Part shown: piece after piece, positions 1-11,502 of the stretch
Layout: every line of letters begins with the position of its first letter
How positions within the stretch are numbered: the first letter of the stretch is position 1
Assembly: GCA_036245805.1 (NCBI GenBank)
Contig: BTRK01000005.1
Coordinates: forward strand, 39,413,469-39,477,468
Origin: Pristionchus mayeri
Taxonomy: Eukaryota > Nematoda > Chromadorea > Rhabditida > Neodiplogasteridae
DNA: 64,000 nt
Direction of reading: 5' to 3'
Translations under genes and position numbers: made by a program
Notes under the pieces: generated by a model
Database searches by the model: none
Told to the model about the DNA's origin: nothing
The model's input: only the letters and a program-made list of their open reading frames with translations

Positions 1-16
1 AACGAGCTTATTTGAG

Positions 17-420
17 GATTTATGTTGCTCGGCTTGTCCCTTAACACCGATTTCTGTCCTCGAGGGAATGAAGAAGGATCAACGGAAAAAGGAGATGGTA
101 AGCTGATGAATAGCATTTTTGAAAATGACTACTCGAGAATGAATGAATATAGATCGTCCGCCAGTGAGGAAACAATTATCTCTTTCTCTGCGCTCTCTCA
201 TATCTCGCCCACCCCCTGTAAAACGCCGTGCTGGGCATTGAAGACGTATCCTAAATGGAATTTTGTTATTGTTTAGATAACCATAGTCAACAAAGAAGGG
301 TGTTCTCAAACCCGGCTTGCCTAAATGTTCTATGCGAAACCGGAAATTTAAGGGTGAAAGTGCCACAATTGGTCCGCAATGATGAAATGAAGAAGAGAAA
401 GAATAAGAAGGATGATTGAA
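17..420 (+). pseudogene. Exon-module relic (Lys-rich SP..LE..KK family), leftmost unit
   Basis: An exon-like block at about 17-94 is preceded by TTTGAG and followed by GTAAGC. It stays open as a short Ser/Pro then Lys/Glu-rich peptide (core SVLEGMKKDQRKKEM). The same block recurs at 2326-2403, 19085-19150 and 19641-19708. Further right, at about 372-410, is a Lys-rich stretch (MKKRKNKKD) that matches the downstream partner block of the other units. I do not recognise a protein family. The splice-like borders and repeated order suggest old exons of a duplicated gene rather than random ORFs, but other copies carry stops or indels, so it is listed as a relic. Confidence 0.35.
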
Positions 421-678
421 TGGATTTTGGGGAATATGATAGCCAGTTATCTTTGTAAAATATTGATTAAAGGTGGACTGTATTGATTAAAGGTGGACTG
501 AAAGTTCAACTTTGGACCCTTTCATAGCCATGGCCTAGCTCCTCTTAACGACTAAAGGCTCAAAAAGATTACATTAATATCTCTAGTCTCAACAGAGTTA
601 CGAATAGTTGGCTGGGTGCCATGGACGCTTGATGGGCCAGGGAAGTGCGCGAATTCAAATATCTTGAAGATTTGTCAA

Positions 679-752
679 AAACTGGTGGGAATCGAACCAG
701 CAACCTTCCGATTACGTGACGGCTGCTCTACCGCTGAGCTATGATAGCGATG
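679..752 (-). repeat. tRNA-like sequence (probable tRNA-derived SINE or dead tRNA)
   Basis: Read on the minus strand this contains a good A box (TAGCTCAGCGGTAGAGC) and B box (GGTTCGATTCC) at tRNA spacing, followed by a TTTTT run like a Pol III terminator. The D stem pairs. However, the acceptor strands do not pair, the anticodon stem has mismatches, the base expected to be U33 is A, and the T stem is imperfect. I therefore read it as a tRNA-derived repeat or pseudogene, not a working tRNA. Confidence 0.5.
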
Positions 753-759
753 TGTGTTA

Positions 760-2080
760 ATCTCCTAGCTCGCGCTATGATCTGTAGAGGGTGGAACCCC
801 CTTCTATCGATGTGGCTACTTTGCCGAGAGTCCTCCTTTAATATTGATAAATATATTTAACGGAACGGTTTGCCGCCCAGTCAATCAGAAGAGGAGTAGC
901 GGAAGAATACAGGTTTTTGTTGTTTTTAAAGCACGTGAAAAGACGGAGACTCTTATACGGAAAAACGCGTGTAGCAAGGAGAACTTACGATAGTGTCAAA
1001 CTTTTTCTTACAGTAAACCGCGCATTTTAAAAAGGGCTCACAATTGATGTTTTGCATTGTGTAATACAATTTTTAAATAAATTTCTGTGTTTGCAATATT
1101 CTAATACCTAGACAGAGGAACAAAAACGGAAAATATGCGAAGGAAACACTGCAAAACAAAAGAAGCGCTTGAATTAGAGAGGGGAGGTGAGAGCGACAGA
1201 CGACAGAGTACTCGCTCCTCGCGCGTGCCCTCTTCCAATCTCACTGCGTCTCTGACCTCTTTTGAATCACACTTCTTGCGTTTAATTTGTTTGTACCGTT
1301 CAACTTGATTACCCTGTGCCCTGTAGAAACGTTTATCGCGCGTATCTCTGCTTAAAATTAATTTGATGATTTAATATTTTCGATTTGTCTTATGGTTCAA
1401 TGATCCAATCGGTGCACGTTGCCAGTTTATGCCAGCTGAGTTTGCTGAAACTCCCGCTTTAAACTCTAACCGCAGCGGAAATGATTGCGGACATGTATAT
1501 ATATCAGGGAATATAGGAGTGTTGAAACCGCGATTTGCATTGGGGGTAAACAACTGCGCGCATATTCCACCATTATGAAATTTAGCAACAGTTGCTCGTA
1601 ATTGGCTGAATTTGGGGTGGTAAGGTGAGTACGGGTTGTCTAGTTCGATGATAAGACCTGAGGCTTTGATGTGTTCTATTCATCGCCTGTCCCGGAGTGT
1701 TACATCTACAAACAATCAGTTAATGCATTGTCTGGCACATGAAGATCCTTCCCTCATTTCCGATTTCATTGACTATGATTACACTAGGGTAGTCGATACG
1801 GAATAATCGTGATAATTGTAGTGATCAGTCAGGAATAGATCCTAATCATCGGATTTTGAACTCTGTTTGTTTCAAATGTTCTGGGTGAAACGGGAAACTT
1901 AGTGGTATTAGTTTGCTAAGAATCGGTTCGCAAACCTGTCAGTAGTTTGTGCTTTCTTGCTCGGTTTCATTCTGCACTCATTTTGTCTCTTTTCGGGCAA
2001 AAAATCATAATAAAATAAATATTAGAAATTAATTATTTTGCGGTTATTGTTGGGGAGAACAGATAGTTTCTATCTTTCTT
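760..2080. other. No supported gene
   Basis: AT-rich sequence without a coding signal I can support. Open frames here are short, lack splice or family support, and no repeat of note stands out. Confidence 0.4.
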
Positions 2081-2081
2081 G

Positions 2082-2505
2082 CTCCATTCCTTGTAATCGT
2101 CGAGAAGAAGAAGGAAGAGAAGAGGACGGTGAGAGGACGACTGGTGATTGACAGTTCATTATTCGTGGTTGCAGAAAAGGTAACATGCCTAGTATTGTCG
2201 ACTAATGTGCGATTGCTAAATAAGTGAGGCGGTCGAGACACGAAATCGACTAAGTGGCGATATCATGGTATTGACCTTCTTCTCACATTCTAAAAGAAGA
2301 TATATGTGCTGTACTTCGCAGAAATCGATTTAAGGATTCCCGTAGCTCGACTAGCTCCTCAACGTCGGTTTCTGCTCTCGAGAGACTGAAGAAAGACAGG
2401 GGAAAGGAGCCATAATTAAGTCTTGATTCGGCTGACCTAATTTTCATTGCACGACATCTTTGATCTCTTTTCCGGTATTTCCGCGGAGAAGAAGAAAGCA
2501 TAGAA
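2082..2505 (+). pseudogene. Exon-module unit (VEKKKEEK / ALERLKK blocks)
   Basis: Three blocks in the order seen elsewhere in the window. At 2090-2128 is a block reading VIVEKKKEEKRT followed by GTGAGA. At 2326-2403 a block after TTTAAG reads Ser-rich then SALERLKKDRGKEP and hits a stop. At about 2474-2500 is a short EEKKK-type block. Between the first two is the shared intron phrase CGAGACACGAAATCGACT, also found at 18.9 and 23.4 kb. The order and intron similarity show unit duplication; the stop shows decay. Function unknown. Confidence 0.35.
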
Positions 2506-2559
2506 GAAGGAGAGTGTGCGTTTCACGAATGCAATGTTATTTTGGGTCAGATCAAACAA

Positions 2560-3120
2560 GTGTTGCTCTGCACTTGTGAGAGTTAAATAATAAAAATAAA
2601 ATATTTGATATTATGAAGGAGTCTCTCTTTCTTGCCCACGCGTTCGCATCCTATTCCATCTCTGCAACCTAACTGGAGGAGGGGCGAATGCGTGAGAAGC
2701 AGACGATTGGTAGGATTCAATATTGAGGTTCGGATGATGGCGCAGAAGCAATAAAAATGTCTCATCGCGAAATGCATTCCATATTTTTCATTTGGCGATT
2801 CAGTCAATTAATAAATCGGAAAATATATCACCTTCTTTTTGATCTCCTTCATCGCCGAATCCTCCTCTGCAATCTCTGAATATCTTAGTTTTTATTGTCA
2901 TTTTATTTGATTGTGGACAGGAAGCCCATTCCAGATTACAATCACAATCATTTTCGCGCTCATGAACTATTAGTGAAACAGCAATTATCCATTCAGCTCA
3001 TTCACGAATATTTATTGTTTTTCAGAATCCAACAGACCTACACTGCGCGGGAAGATTAGCGTCTTTCACACAGTTAGTGAAATTGGGAACCACCAAGCAG
3101 GATTGTTTTTTTCGTCAGCC
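2560..3120 (-). pseudogene. PHACTR fragment: isolated exon 11 with intron flanks
   Basis: Positions 2832-2875 on the minus strand form a 44 bp exon after an AG acceptor and before GTGATA. It encodes IAEEDSAMKEIKKK, the same exon as 45475-45518 of the intact gene, with a few changes. Flanking intron sequence also matches that around 14.7 and 15.6 kb. No exon 10 or exon 12 is visible next to it. It probably belongs to the same decayed third copy as exons 7-8 at 7.9-8.3 kb, with palindromes inserted between them. Confidence 0.65.
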
Positions 3121-3547
3121 AATTTTTATGTTTTTAAGAGAGAATGTTTGAGTAAGTGAACATATGCTTGGCAAAGTGAAAAAAATCAAAATCGCCCAAA
3201 ATTTGCATACATGAAGTACTCGACGAAGCCTGCTCACCCACCACTTATTAAGTGTGTTAGCCACGGCACGGCCCCCGGAGCATCGGCATAAGGAAAAATT
3301 AAACGTCCGCATTTTTAAAAGATACAGTCAGATTGCCTGATTTATCACTATCCGAGCTGCAAAATGCATGGTTCTCGTAGCGATATTCCCTGAATTGTCA
3401 CTATCCGAACTGCAAAGTCAATTTGTGACCCTGAATATCAAGCAAGATTACGATACAGTCATCACTCTAGCTCTTTTATCGTTACAACTCGCAAAAATAT
3501 ATATAAATTCAGGTGCTTGAATTGTAATTTCACCACATCCCCGTTTC

Positions 3548-4526
3548 TACAGGGTGCGCCAAAATTACAAGAACAGATATTTTCATATGATTCCCACCTC
3601 TGGAATGTGACTTGGGCGATCTGGTTCATGATAAAGTTTACCAACAATATGGGCAATAGTAAAATACTAGCTAATTTTGATGGGACCTCATTTAGTTCTG
3701 GCCTTGAGTATCTGCTCATATCAAATTGTCAATTCCCGCAGGCAATTTTCGGCGATTTCGTTTCGTGCTTTGAGAAGGGCAGCTTAAAAGAAGAATATTG
3801 TCGAGTTATTGGTAGAGGACCTCTTGGCCAACAATACCCCCAAGCGCTGAAGTCGAGGGGTTGAGATCGGGGGAGTTCAGGGGCCAAACAATCAGAGTGA
3901 TTAATCGGATGCATGGGTGTCCAACCACGACTTTGACTTGTGAGATGTAGCAGAATATTGTTGAAAAGTCAAGTGCTCCTGACCCAGGTGGGAATGAGCT
4001 CAGGTTGGAAGCGTGTTTTCGAGGATGTGCTTCATGTATCTGGAGCTCATCTAGTCCGTGCAGTTTACAGTACTTGTGAAGGCGAAGAGTCAGCTGGGGC
4101 TTGGCAAGACTACGAACGGATGTGTTTGAATTATCGAGAATCTTGGTCATCTTTGTGCTATTTCGAACCACCGTCTTTCGGTAGCGAGCTCGGTTCTTAG
4201 GGGTGGAAATATAGAACGGTTTCCCTTTGTCCGGATGCATTGCCCGATTGCCCGTATTAAGCTGTTGGCGCATGATACCGGCTGCGGATGCAGTCGACTA
4301 GTGAACGCCGAGTATATGAGCGATGTCATTTCGTCCTTGCACGGGTTGAGAGTGATTGTCTGGCACGACTAACATCGACATTACTAGATGAATTGACAAA
4401 CTGATATGATACCTTGAATAATGAGAGTCTAATGGCCACTCGTCATGATGATGCAATATAGGTCGCGCATATCGATTGGGCCGCGAGGCCAAGGAAAGAT
4501 AAATTCAGTTCGGGTAATTTTGGCGC
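3548..4526 (-). mobile_element. Decayed Tc1-like DNA transposon
   Basis: Inverted ends match: TACAGGGTGCGCCAAAATTAC at 3548-3568 against GTAATTTTGGCGCA near 4513-4526. A minus-strand frame between 3806 and 4273 encodes a truncated Tc1/IS630-type transposase. It shows a helix-turn-helix-like region (VRNSTKMTKILDNSNTSVR), then RLHKYCKLHGLDELQ, and much later the catalytic-core phrase WPLNSPDLNP. The middle of the catalytic domain is missing, so the element cannot encode a full transposase. A second relic of the same family lies at 27676-28286. The right end abuts the palindrome starting at 4528. Confidence 0.6.
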
Positions 4527-4527
4527 A

Positions 4528-7337
4528 ATTTTTTAGTGCTTACCGAACTTTCTGAGGGTTGAGTGGAGTCATAGTACTACTCAGAAAACAATTTCCAAGT
4601 TGCTGCGACTTCGCGCCTTTTTGCTGCAGACGCTGCAAGTTGGAGGCTGCAAATTTATAACTCACCTTCTAGTCAAGATAGAGACTCGTGCAAAACACGA
4701 CAATGATCCTTACCATTACCCTAGATCATCCTGAAAGTTTGGTATTGATCGCACATCATTTGCCTTCATGACACGAAAAAGTCGCTTTTTTGGATGGCCC
4801 TACTATGGCCACTTACCGTCTCAAGGACGAATTTGCATAAAATGTGTTCCTGCACCGTAAGGCTAAAAAACAATCTCGGAAACTATTCCCAACTTCTGGT
4901 GCTGATATTTTCACTTTCCGGACCGTTACGATCGATTTACGGACGCGCGCTCCTCGAACGCGCACGTCATTTCCCTACACGACGAGAGAGAGAGGAAAGG
5001 GAGCGGTGTGAAGAGAGACTCACGCGTTCTGTGAGCACCGCGCTCTCTTTTAGCGAACGCCACGGTCCGGAAAGTGAAACTAACAGTATAAAAAGTTGGG
5101 AATAGTTTCTGAGATGGTTGTTGAGCCTTACTGTGCAGGAACCACATTTTATGCAAAGTCGTCCTTGAGACGGTAAGTGGCCAAAGTTGGGTCATCCAAA
5201 AAAGTGACTTTTTCGTGCAATGAAGGCAAATGATGTGCGATCAATACCAAACTTTCAGGAATATCTAGAGTAATGGTAAGGATAATTTTCCTGCTTTGCA
5301 CGAGTCTCTTGTCTAGAAGGTGAGTTATAAATTTGCAGCCTCCAACTTGCAGCGTCTGCAGCAAAAAATGCGCGAAATCGCAGCAATTTGAAAATTGTTT
5401 TCTAACACAGGTATCACGAGTCGGTGAAGCGAAAAGTGCCCCTTCGCGAACAATTTTTTTCAAACCCATTTAAAATCGATCAAATTATAATTTTAAGTTA
5501 GCCTAGGGACAAGATTACGAATGAACAAGGTCATTTGTCCCAGAGCCGGATTATAGGTATTTCCCGGTTCCAAAACCGGCTATATTGTATATCAGCTCAC
5601 AGATGAGCTACAGGGATGGCTCTATGCGCATAATGCGCGGAAAAATACGGCGATCAACGTTACTGTTGACCACTGTTTGATTGGATGCAAACCAAAAAAG
5701 TTGGCGCTGAAAAATCAATTTCAGTATGAAAAATAAATATATTTTGGTATCATGCAGGTGCGTTGCAGGGAATTTTATTGCAGAATATTAAAGAAGAAGT
5801 CTATCTACATCTTACATAAAATAATCGTTCAAATCAAAGATGACTCAAATTGCCAAATAGACGATCAACGGTTTCTAACTCGAGGTGGGTAACACAACAT
5901 TTAGCCGTATTCGAAATGTTTCGGTCAGTTATGATCAGTTTCGATTATTTTATAGTGTTTTTAAAATATCTACACCTAATTCCACTAAAACAATCGCCAA
6001 AATTTAAGTTTTGGAAAAATCGTTTTCCTACTTAACATTTTGGCCGCTTTTAGGACCTGAAAAAGTGCGATTATCAAAACGTTATTCCCAATACTTTTCG
6101 TGAAGCTTTCAGTACTACTGGTATTCTCTCCAAATTACTTAGAAATTGCCATTTCTGCAGTGGTTCTGTCTAGATAATATCCTCCAAAAATGCGACATCG
6201 AAGGGTCGCAAAAAGTTAAAATTCGAATTCTCAGTACATTTTGCTCGAATCTATAAATTTCAACCGAGTAAATATATTTTGAACCTAGAGAAGTTCAAAA
6301 CAACACTGAACTCTGTAACAAGAGAGATTCCAAAATTTATGAAAATTTCGAATTTTGAAAAATGAAATATTTAAAAAATATCAATACGACTATAATAAAA
6401 GTATTTTCAGCACAATTCTCATTCGCACGTTTTTTTTGCGCACAAATAAGGATGGTTTGAACATAACCGGTTGAGAATTCGAATTTTAACTTTTTGCGAC
6501 CCTTCGATGTCGCATTTTTGGAGGATATTATCTAGAGAGGACCACCGCAGAAATGGCAATTTCTAAGTAATTTGGAGAGAATACCAGTAGTACTGAAAGC
6601 TTCACAAAAAATATTGGGAAGAATGTTTTGATAATCGCACTTTTTCAGGTCCTAAAAGCGGCCAAAATGTTAAGTAGGAAAACGATTTTTCCAAAACTTA
6701 AATTTTGGCGATTGTTTTAGTGGAATTAGGTGTAGATATTTTAAAAACACTATAAAATAATCGAAACTGATCATAACTGACCGAAACATTTCGAATACGG
6801 CTAAATGTTGTGTTACCCACCTCGAGTTAGAAACCGTTGATCGTCTATTTGGCAATTTGAGTCATCTTTGATTTGAACGATTATTTTATGTAAGATGTAG
6901 ATAGACTTCTTCTTTAATATTCTGCAATAAAATTCCCTGCAACGCACCTTCATGATACCAAAATATATTTATTTTTCATACTGAAATTGATTTTTCAGCG
7001 CCAACTTTTTTGGTTTGCATCCAATCAAACAGTGGTCAACAGTAACGTTGATCGCCGTATTTTTCCGCGCATTATGCGCATAGAGCCATCCCTGTAGCTC
7101 ATCTGTGAGCTGATATACAATATAGCCGGTTTTGGAACCGGGAAATACCTATAATCCGGCTCTGGAACACATGACCTTGTTCATTCGTAATCTTGTCCCT
7201 AGGCTAACTTAACATTATAATTTGATCGATTTTAAATGGGTTTGAAAAAAATTGTTCGTGGCTTCCTCCACTGACTGGTGATACCTGTGCTAAGTAGACC
7301 TCTCAACCCTCAGAAAGTTCGGTAAGCACTAAAAATT
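4528..7337. repeat. Composite fold-back element with outer inverted ends
   Basis: The two ends are inverted copies: TAGTGCTTACCGAACTTTC near 4533 and its complement ending near 7334. Inside, 5403-6233 is the reverse complement of 6472-7298 (mirror sum about 12705) around a 238 bp spacer. Identical 61-codon open frames appear on opposite strands at 5850-6035 and 6670-6855, which measures how similar the arms are. No transposase is present. The left arm is interrupted by a separate hairpin at 4584-5401. This is a non-autonomous fold-back element rather than a gene. Confidence 0.75.
4584..5401. repeat. Hairpin element nested in the left arm of the larger palindrome
   Basis: Arms 4584-4927 and 5058-5401 are reverse complements (mirror sum 9985), for example CTGCAGACGCTGCAAG on the left and its complement on the right. 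The loop contains GA-rich and GCGC-rich sequence. The outer palindrome's own arms resume on either side (about 4566 and 5403), so this hairpin is a later insertion into it. No coding frame is supported. Confidence 0.7.
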
Positions 7338-7499
7338 TATCCGAGGAAATAACACATTTAAAAAAAGTGTTTTGCGATTGCGTGATCACTATGCAAGAGC
7401 TAGAAATATTTAAGAGGTCTCAATTAGCTCACTTTATTCCCCGATGAATTTAATATCTAAGTTTAAAATTTCACCCGGAATGTACATCTTGTTCAAAAA

Positions 7500-8700
7500 T
7501 TACAGAGCTCGGAAGTTTTGGACGCTGACTTATGGTCGATACTGTATTTATGCCACTCGTTCGGTTTCTTAATATTTTGCGGGACAATTAGAAAATTCGA
7601 AATACTTGAGAAATTAACTAGGTAGGCTCTGGTTTCTCTGATGTGGTAACAGCCAATCTGTCCGCAAAAATCACTAAGTGCCATGGATCGAAGTACAATT
7701 AAAAAATTCACTTCCCAATTGTCTCATTCCACCTTGCCCATTCGTCTTTCAAACTCAAGTTAAGTATCCAAGCAAGCTACGACAACGATTTCTTTCCGGA
7801 CATTTGTTCAAAAAATAATAATTAGTACAAATAACTTAATCTAACATATCCCCGCTTCAGCCACGTGCCATATCTACTTTGTTTCTCCCACGTGTTGATA
7901 TTATCGACGAGGCTTTACAAACTGCATTCACTCACTGTTTCCTTCTCCTCTTCACGATCGATTCTCCGTTCGATCTGATCCGAGAGGGCGCGCTCGGCTT
8001 CTTCAGCACCGGTTTCTCGGGCTGCGCGTCGAACCGAGGTTCCTGACGAGAAATCGATAGTACCGTGCCAAAGCTACAGTAATCCCCACTACCTATCGTA
8101 CCTTGGCTGCAATCTGCTCGAATGTGCCCGTCTTCGGCGGTTCTTGTGGTGCAGGGGACAGCATTTCTGCAGCCTTCCCGTTGTCCTCCGACCTCGGGGC
8201 TGCAACAGCTCGGGGCTGCAACAGCTGTAGATCCACACATAGGGGCGTCGGCTGATTGTGAGAAGAAAGATTAACATCTCGCTATCGAGAATTTATGGAC
8301 CGCAATCCTGCTGGAGACGTATAAAGAATGTCGATTTACTACCTGACAGTACTTATCTATTGTATCTTGGTAAATGAAAATATATGGTGTTATTCATTGA
8401 ACCGCAGCCAACTATAAACTACTTTTGACGTCGCATTAGGCAATTGGGCCCTCCTTGAAACACTAAACATTACGGGTCAAAATTACTACCTTGAATTTTA
8501 GAACCGCATTCATGCATACCAAAACAGTACCGAGAAGCTCTTTACTCTGCCTACTCTATTCGCTCTTAATCTCTCCTTTTTTTTCTCACTCATCTGCTAC
8601 TGCAACGCTATCGCAATGAAATTTAGTCCCAGAAACAAACGAGAGATAGAGCGAGAGGAAAAATAGGATTATCGATCATCGAGCCTGATATCATATTCGT
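7500..8700 (-). pseudogene. PHACTR pseudogene copy C (exons 7 and 8)
   Basis: Exon 8 is intact at 7936-8042 (107 bp; starts [16 protein letters not shown], ends KRRRKQ) with GTGAGTG donor. The exon 7 equivalent is 8102-8255, 154 bp instead of 135. It contains a 16 bp tandem duplication (CTCGGGGCTGCAACAG twice on the plus strand), which shifts the frame, and the acceptor dinucleotide before it is AA instead of AG. The open frame running through 7932-8240 is therefore a read-through of exon, intron and a shifted exon, not a real protein. Flanking intron sequences match introns 7 and 8 of the intact gene. Exons 9-16 are not found directly downstream. Confidence 0.75.
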
Positions 8701-8764
8701 GTTTAGCTAACAAGGATTCCCTTGTAAGGATTCCCCACTCTTTGATACGCCAGATGTCAGACAT

Positions 8765-9345
8765 TTCATATCGCGTTTCATCGACCCCTCCCAAATCCTT
8801 GCTTCACTATGCTCATGTAAGCATGCCGTTGGCATACAAAGCTAACAGAGTAGGGATGTGACTTTTAAACATAATTTTCATGCAAACTGAAACAATAGGT
8901 ATTGTGTCAATATTGATTTCGTCAGCTCCTCTTTGTTCGGTGGATGCATCGACGTTGCGACGGAGGATCGACTCGATCACCGACCCAGATTCATATTAGT
9001 TGCTAGCTAAGGATGCCCCACTCTTCCATATTTCCCACACTCTTTCACTTGCTTTGTCCAGAGAGCGTCTGCGAACTTGATGAAGACACAAAATTGCAAT
9101 TACTGTGATTGGGTGAAGTTGTGGTTTTAGAATTGGAGATATAGAATTCAGGAAAATAATACTTTGGTAATGTCCTCGGCGAACTCCTGTTCCGAGTAGT
9201 GAAGATGCAGTGGTGTCACTTGAGATTCAATGGGAACAAGGCTTTTTCAACAAATTCAATCATTGTTGTGTGCTGTGCACGTCTATCTGCATTTATTAGA
9301 GTTTTACAATCAAGGAAATTTGTAGATACCGCGAATATTAATTTG
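8765..9345. repeat. Direct repeat, unit 1 of 2
   Basis: About 580 bp that recurs at 10568-11140 in the same orientation. Shared phrases include GTAAGCATGCCGTTGG, GTTGCGACGGAGGATCGACT and GTCCAGAGAGCGT. A shorter related stretch (TTAGCTAACAAGGATTCCC) precedes it at 8700. No coding signal. Confidence 0.6.
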
Positions 9346-9375
9346 AACTGGAGAAAATCTGATTAAAATTTGGAT

Positions 9376-9548
9376 CTAGAGTTGGTAAAATCGAGTCGAG
9401 CCAGTCGAGGGCTCGACCCTCAAGCTCGACTCGAGCCTGAACACTCGAGTCGCTCGAAAATTATGCAAACCCGATCGAGCGACTCGACTGGCTCGACTAG
9501 GCTCTACTATGCTCGACTACGCTCGACTCGGATCGACCTTTCGAGCGA
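9376..9548. repeat. TCGAC/CTCGA-rich simple repeat
   Basis: A dense run of GCTCGACTCGAG-type words, self-complementary because TCGA is a palindrome. The words are irregularly spaced, so it is a degenerate simple repeat rather than a clean satellite. The open frame across it (9370-9621) is biased composition with no family resemblance. Confidence 0.6.
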
Positions 9549-9559
9549 AAGCATTGGGG

Positions 9560-10560
9560 CAGTTCCACGTCGTTCTCACCATTGTAGATTTGCTTTCGTA
9601 AGCCGAGCAACCGGTTGGTGAAGTGGTTGCATTTTGCACCCTCAACAAAAAAGCAGCTGGTTTAATTGGTTGAAGTTCTAATATATTAAAATATCGGCTA
9701 TGTAAGATGTTTAATTGATTGTTTTTGATTTTTGGAAGGGTATAGAGCACACGCATTGTGTGGCCTTAATGCTAAGATTCCTCGCTGAAACATGGTCCTT
9801 GCAGGTTACCTTTCACATTTAAATATTCTTTGTTTTAGATTTGTTCATCGTCTTTATGGAACCAAGCTGCTATCACTTATGATTGCAGTCTTGTGAGCAG
9901 ATGGGCGGGGATGGAAAAGAAGAAGGAAAAGATGGCCGAAGGTCGAGAAGATTGGGAAGAATCGACGAGGTGAACGATAATCGTTTTTTAAAAATAGCGC
10001 TTCTTCCTTTTTTGTCATTTTTTAAATGTTGAAGCGTATTAAATGGTACGTTATCTTTTGGAAATTAAAAGTATCAAACATTACTCGCTAATTATAAGTA
10101 GAAAACGGGTGCATAAAATAAATTGAATGCCATCACAGAATTGCTCATACGATCAGAAAATTAATTGATGATTTTTTTTTTCTGGCTTGAACCGAGGCAC
10201 TCAGTTGTGAGAGATATTGAATTCGATTTTTTATGCGTCATCTATTATTTCGAATTCTGTTAAAGCCGTAAAAAGTATAATTTGATATTATTCAGTTGGT
10301 GATTGTGAAAAAAGGCCTTTGTCGAAAAAAATTAAATAGTGATTTCACCCGGAGAATGCGAGATTCGTAGGTGAATGATGTGTAAGTAATTGGTTGTGTT
10401 CTCGATCACATTCCACCATGCTCGGCAAACAAAAACTCACTAATCTAGCATGCAAACATCGTTAACTGAGAATGAAATGTTCATTTGCGCAAACCCAGTG
10501 AGCATCGATTGCACCGCTAATTAATTATGCGCGAGTTTTTGCGCATGTTTATTTCAGATA
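9560..10560. other. No supported gene
   Basis: AT-rich sequence between the TCGAC-rich repeat and the second direct-repeat unit. Open frames are short and unsupported. Confidence 0.4.
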
Positions 10561-10567
10561 ATATGTC

Positions 10568-11140
10568 ATCCACCCCTCCAAATCATTGCTTCAGCAAGTT
10601 CGTGTAAGCATGCCGTTGGTAGACAAAGCTAATAGAAAGAGAATAGGATATTCTTAAAAATAATTTTCACGCAGACAAACTATAGATCATTGTGTCAATA
10701 TTGATATCCTCAGCTCCTCTTTGTTCGGTGGGTGCCCCGACGTTGCGACGGAGGATCGACTCGATCACCGACCAGGTTCATATTCGTGTTTAGCTAAGGA
10801 TTCCCCACTCTTTCTCTATTCCCCACACTCTTCCACTTGCTTGGTCCAGAGAGCGTGTGCGAGCTTGATGAAGTCGCAAAATTCCAATTATCGTGATCGG
10901 ATGAAGTTGTGATTATAGAATTTGCGCTATAGAATTGGGAAGCATTCTACTTTGGTATTGTTCCGATGGACTCCGATTCCGAGTAGTGCTGAAGACGCAG
11001 TAGTATCGCTTGAAATTCAATAGGAGCAAATCTTCTTAACTACTTCAATTATTGTTTTGTGCGGTGCACGTCTATCTGCGTTTATTAGAGCTTTACATTC
11101 TAGGCAGTTTGTAGTTACCGTGCTCATTAATATAAAATGA
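10568..11140. repeat. Direct repeat, unit 2 of 2
   Basis: Matches 8765-9345 in the same direction with scattered substitutions, including the GTTGCGACGGAGGATCGACT and GCGTTTATTAGAG-type phrases. It lies just downstream of the PHACTR copy A 3' flank. Confidence 0.6.
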
Positions 11141-11502
11141 AGAAACTCTTTTTGTAATTTGGATCCCTCAACTAATCCAGCAATAATAATACCATAGCCA
11201 CGGTAAACTTGTCTACACTGGTTAGACGATATTAGAAGCAGAATTACTACTGAAAATTTATCATTTGATATTTTATCCTTCTCCTCAATTCATGTTGCTC
11301 TCCTCCTTTTGGATATCGATCCTTCCTCCTTCATATCTTCATCCAGACACGCCCCTTCTCTCCATATTAACCGATAATTCGATGTTTCCCTTATTGTTAC
11401 CGTCCCTTTATCCTTGAACTGATAATTATGAAGTATCTTTATGTTTTTTTTCTTAATTATACTTGTTGATAAATCGAACGTCATATTCTCCTCAGCAATC
11501 AA

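Noticed and set aside
679..752. A functional tRNA gene
   Set aside because: A and B boxes are good, but acceptor, anticodon and T stems do not pair and U33 is missing.
5850..6855. Identical 61-codon frames on opposite strands
   Set aside because: They are the two arms of a palindrome; identity reflects the inverted repeat, not coding selection.
7932..8240. 102-codon frame resembling a small Cys-rich protein
   Set aside because: It is PHACTR exon 8, intron, and a frameshifted exon 7.
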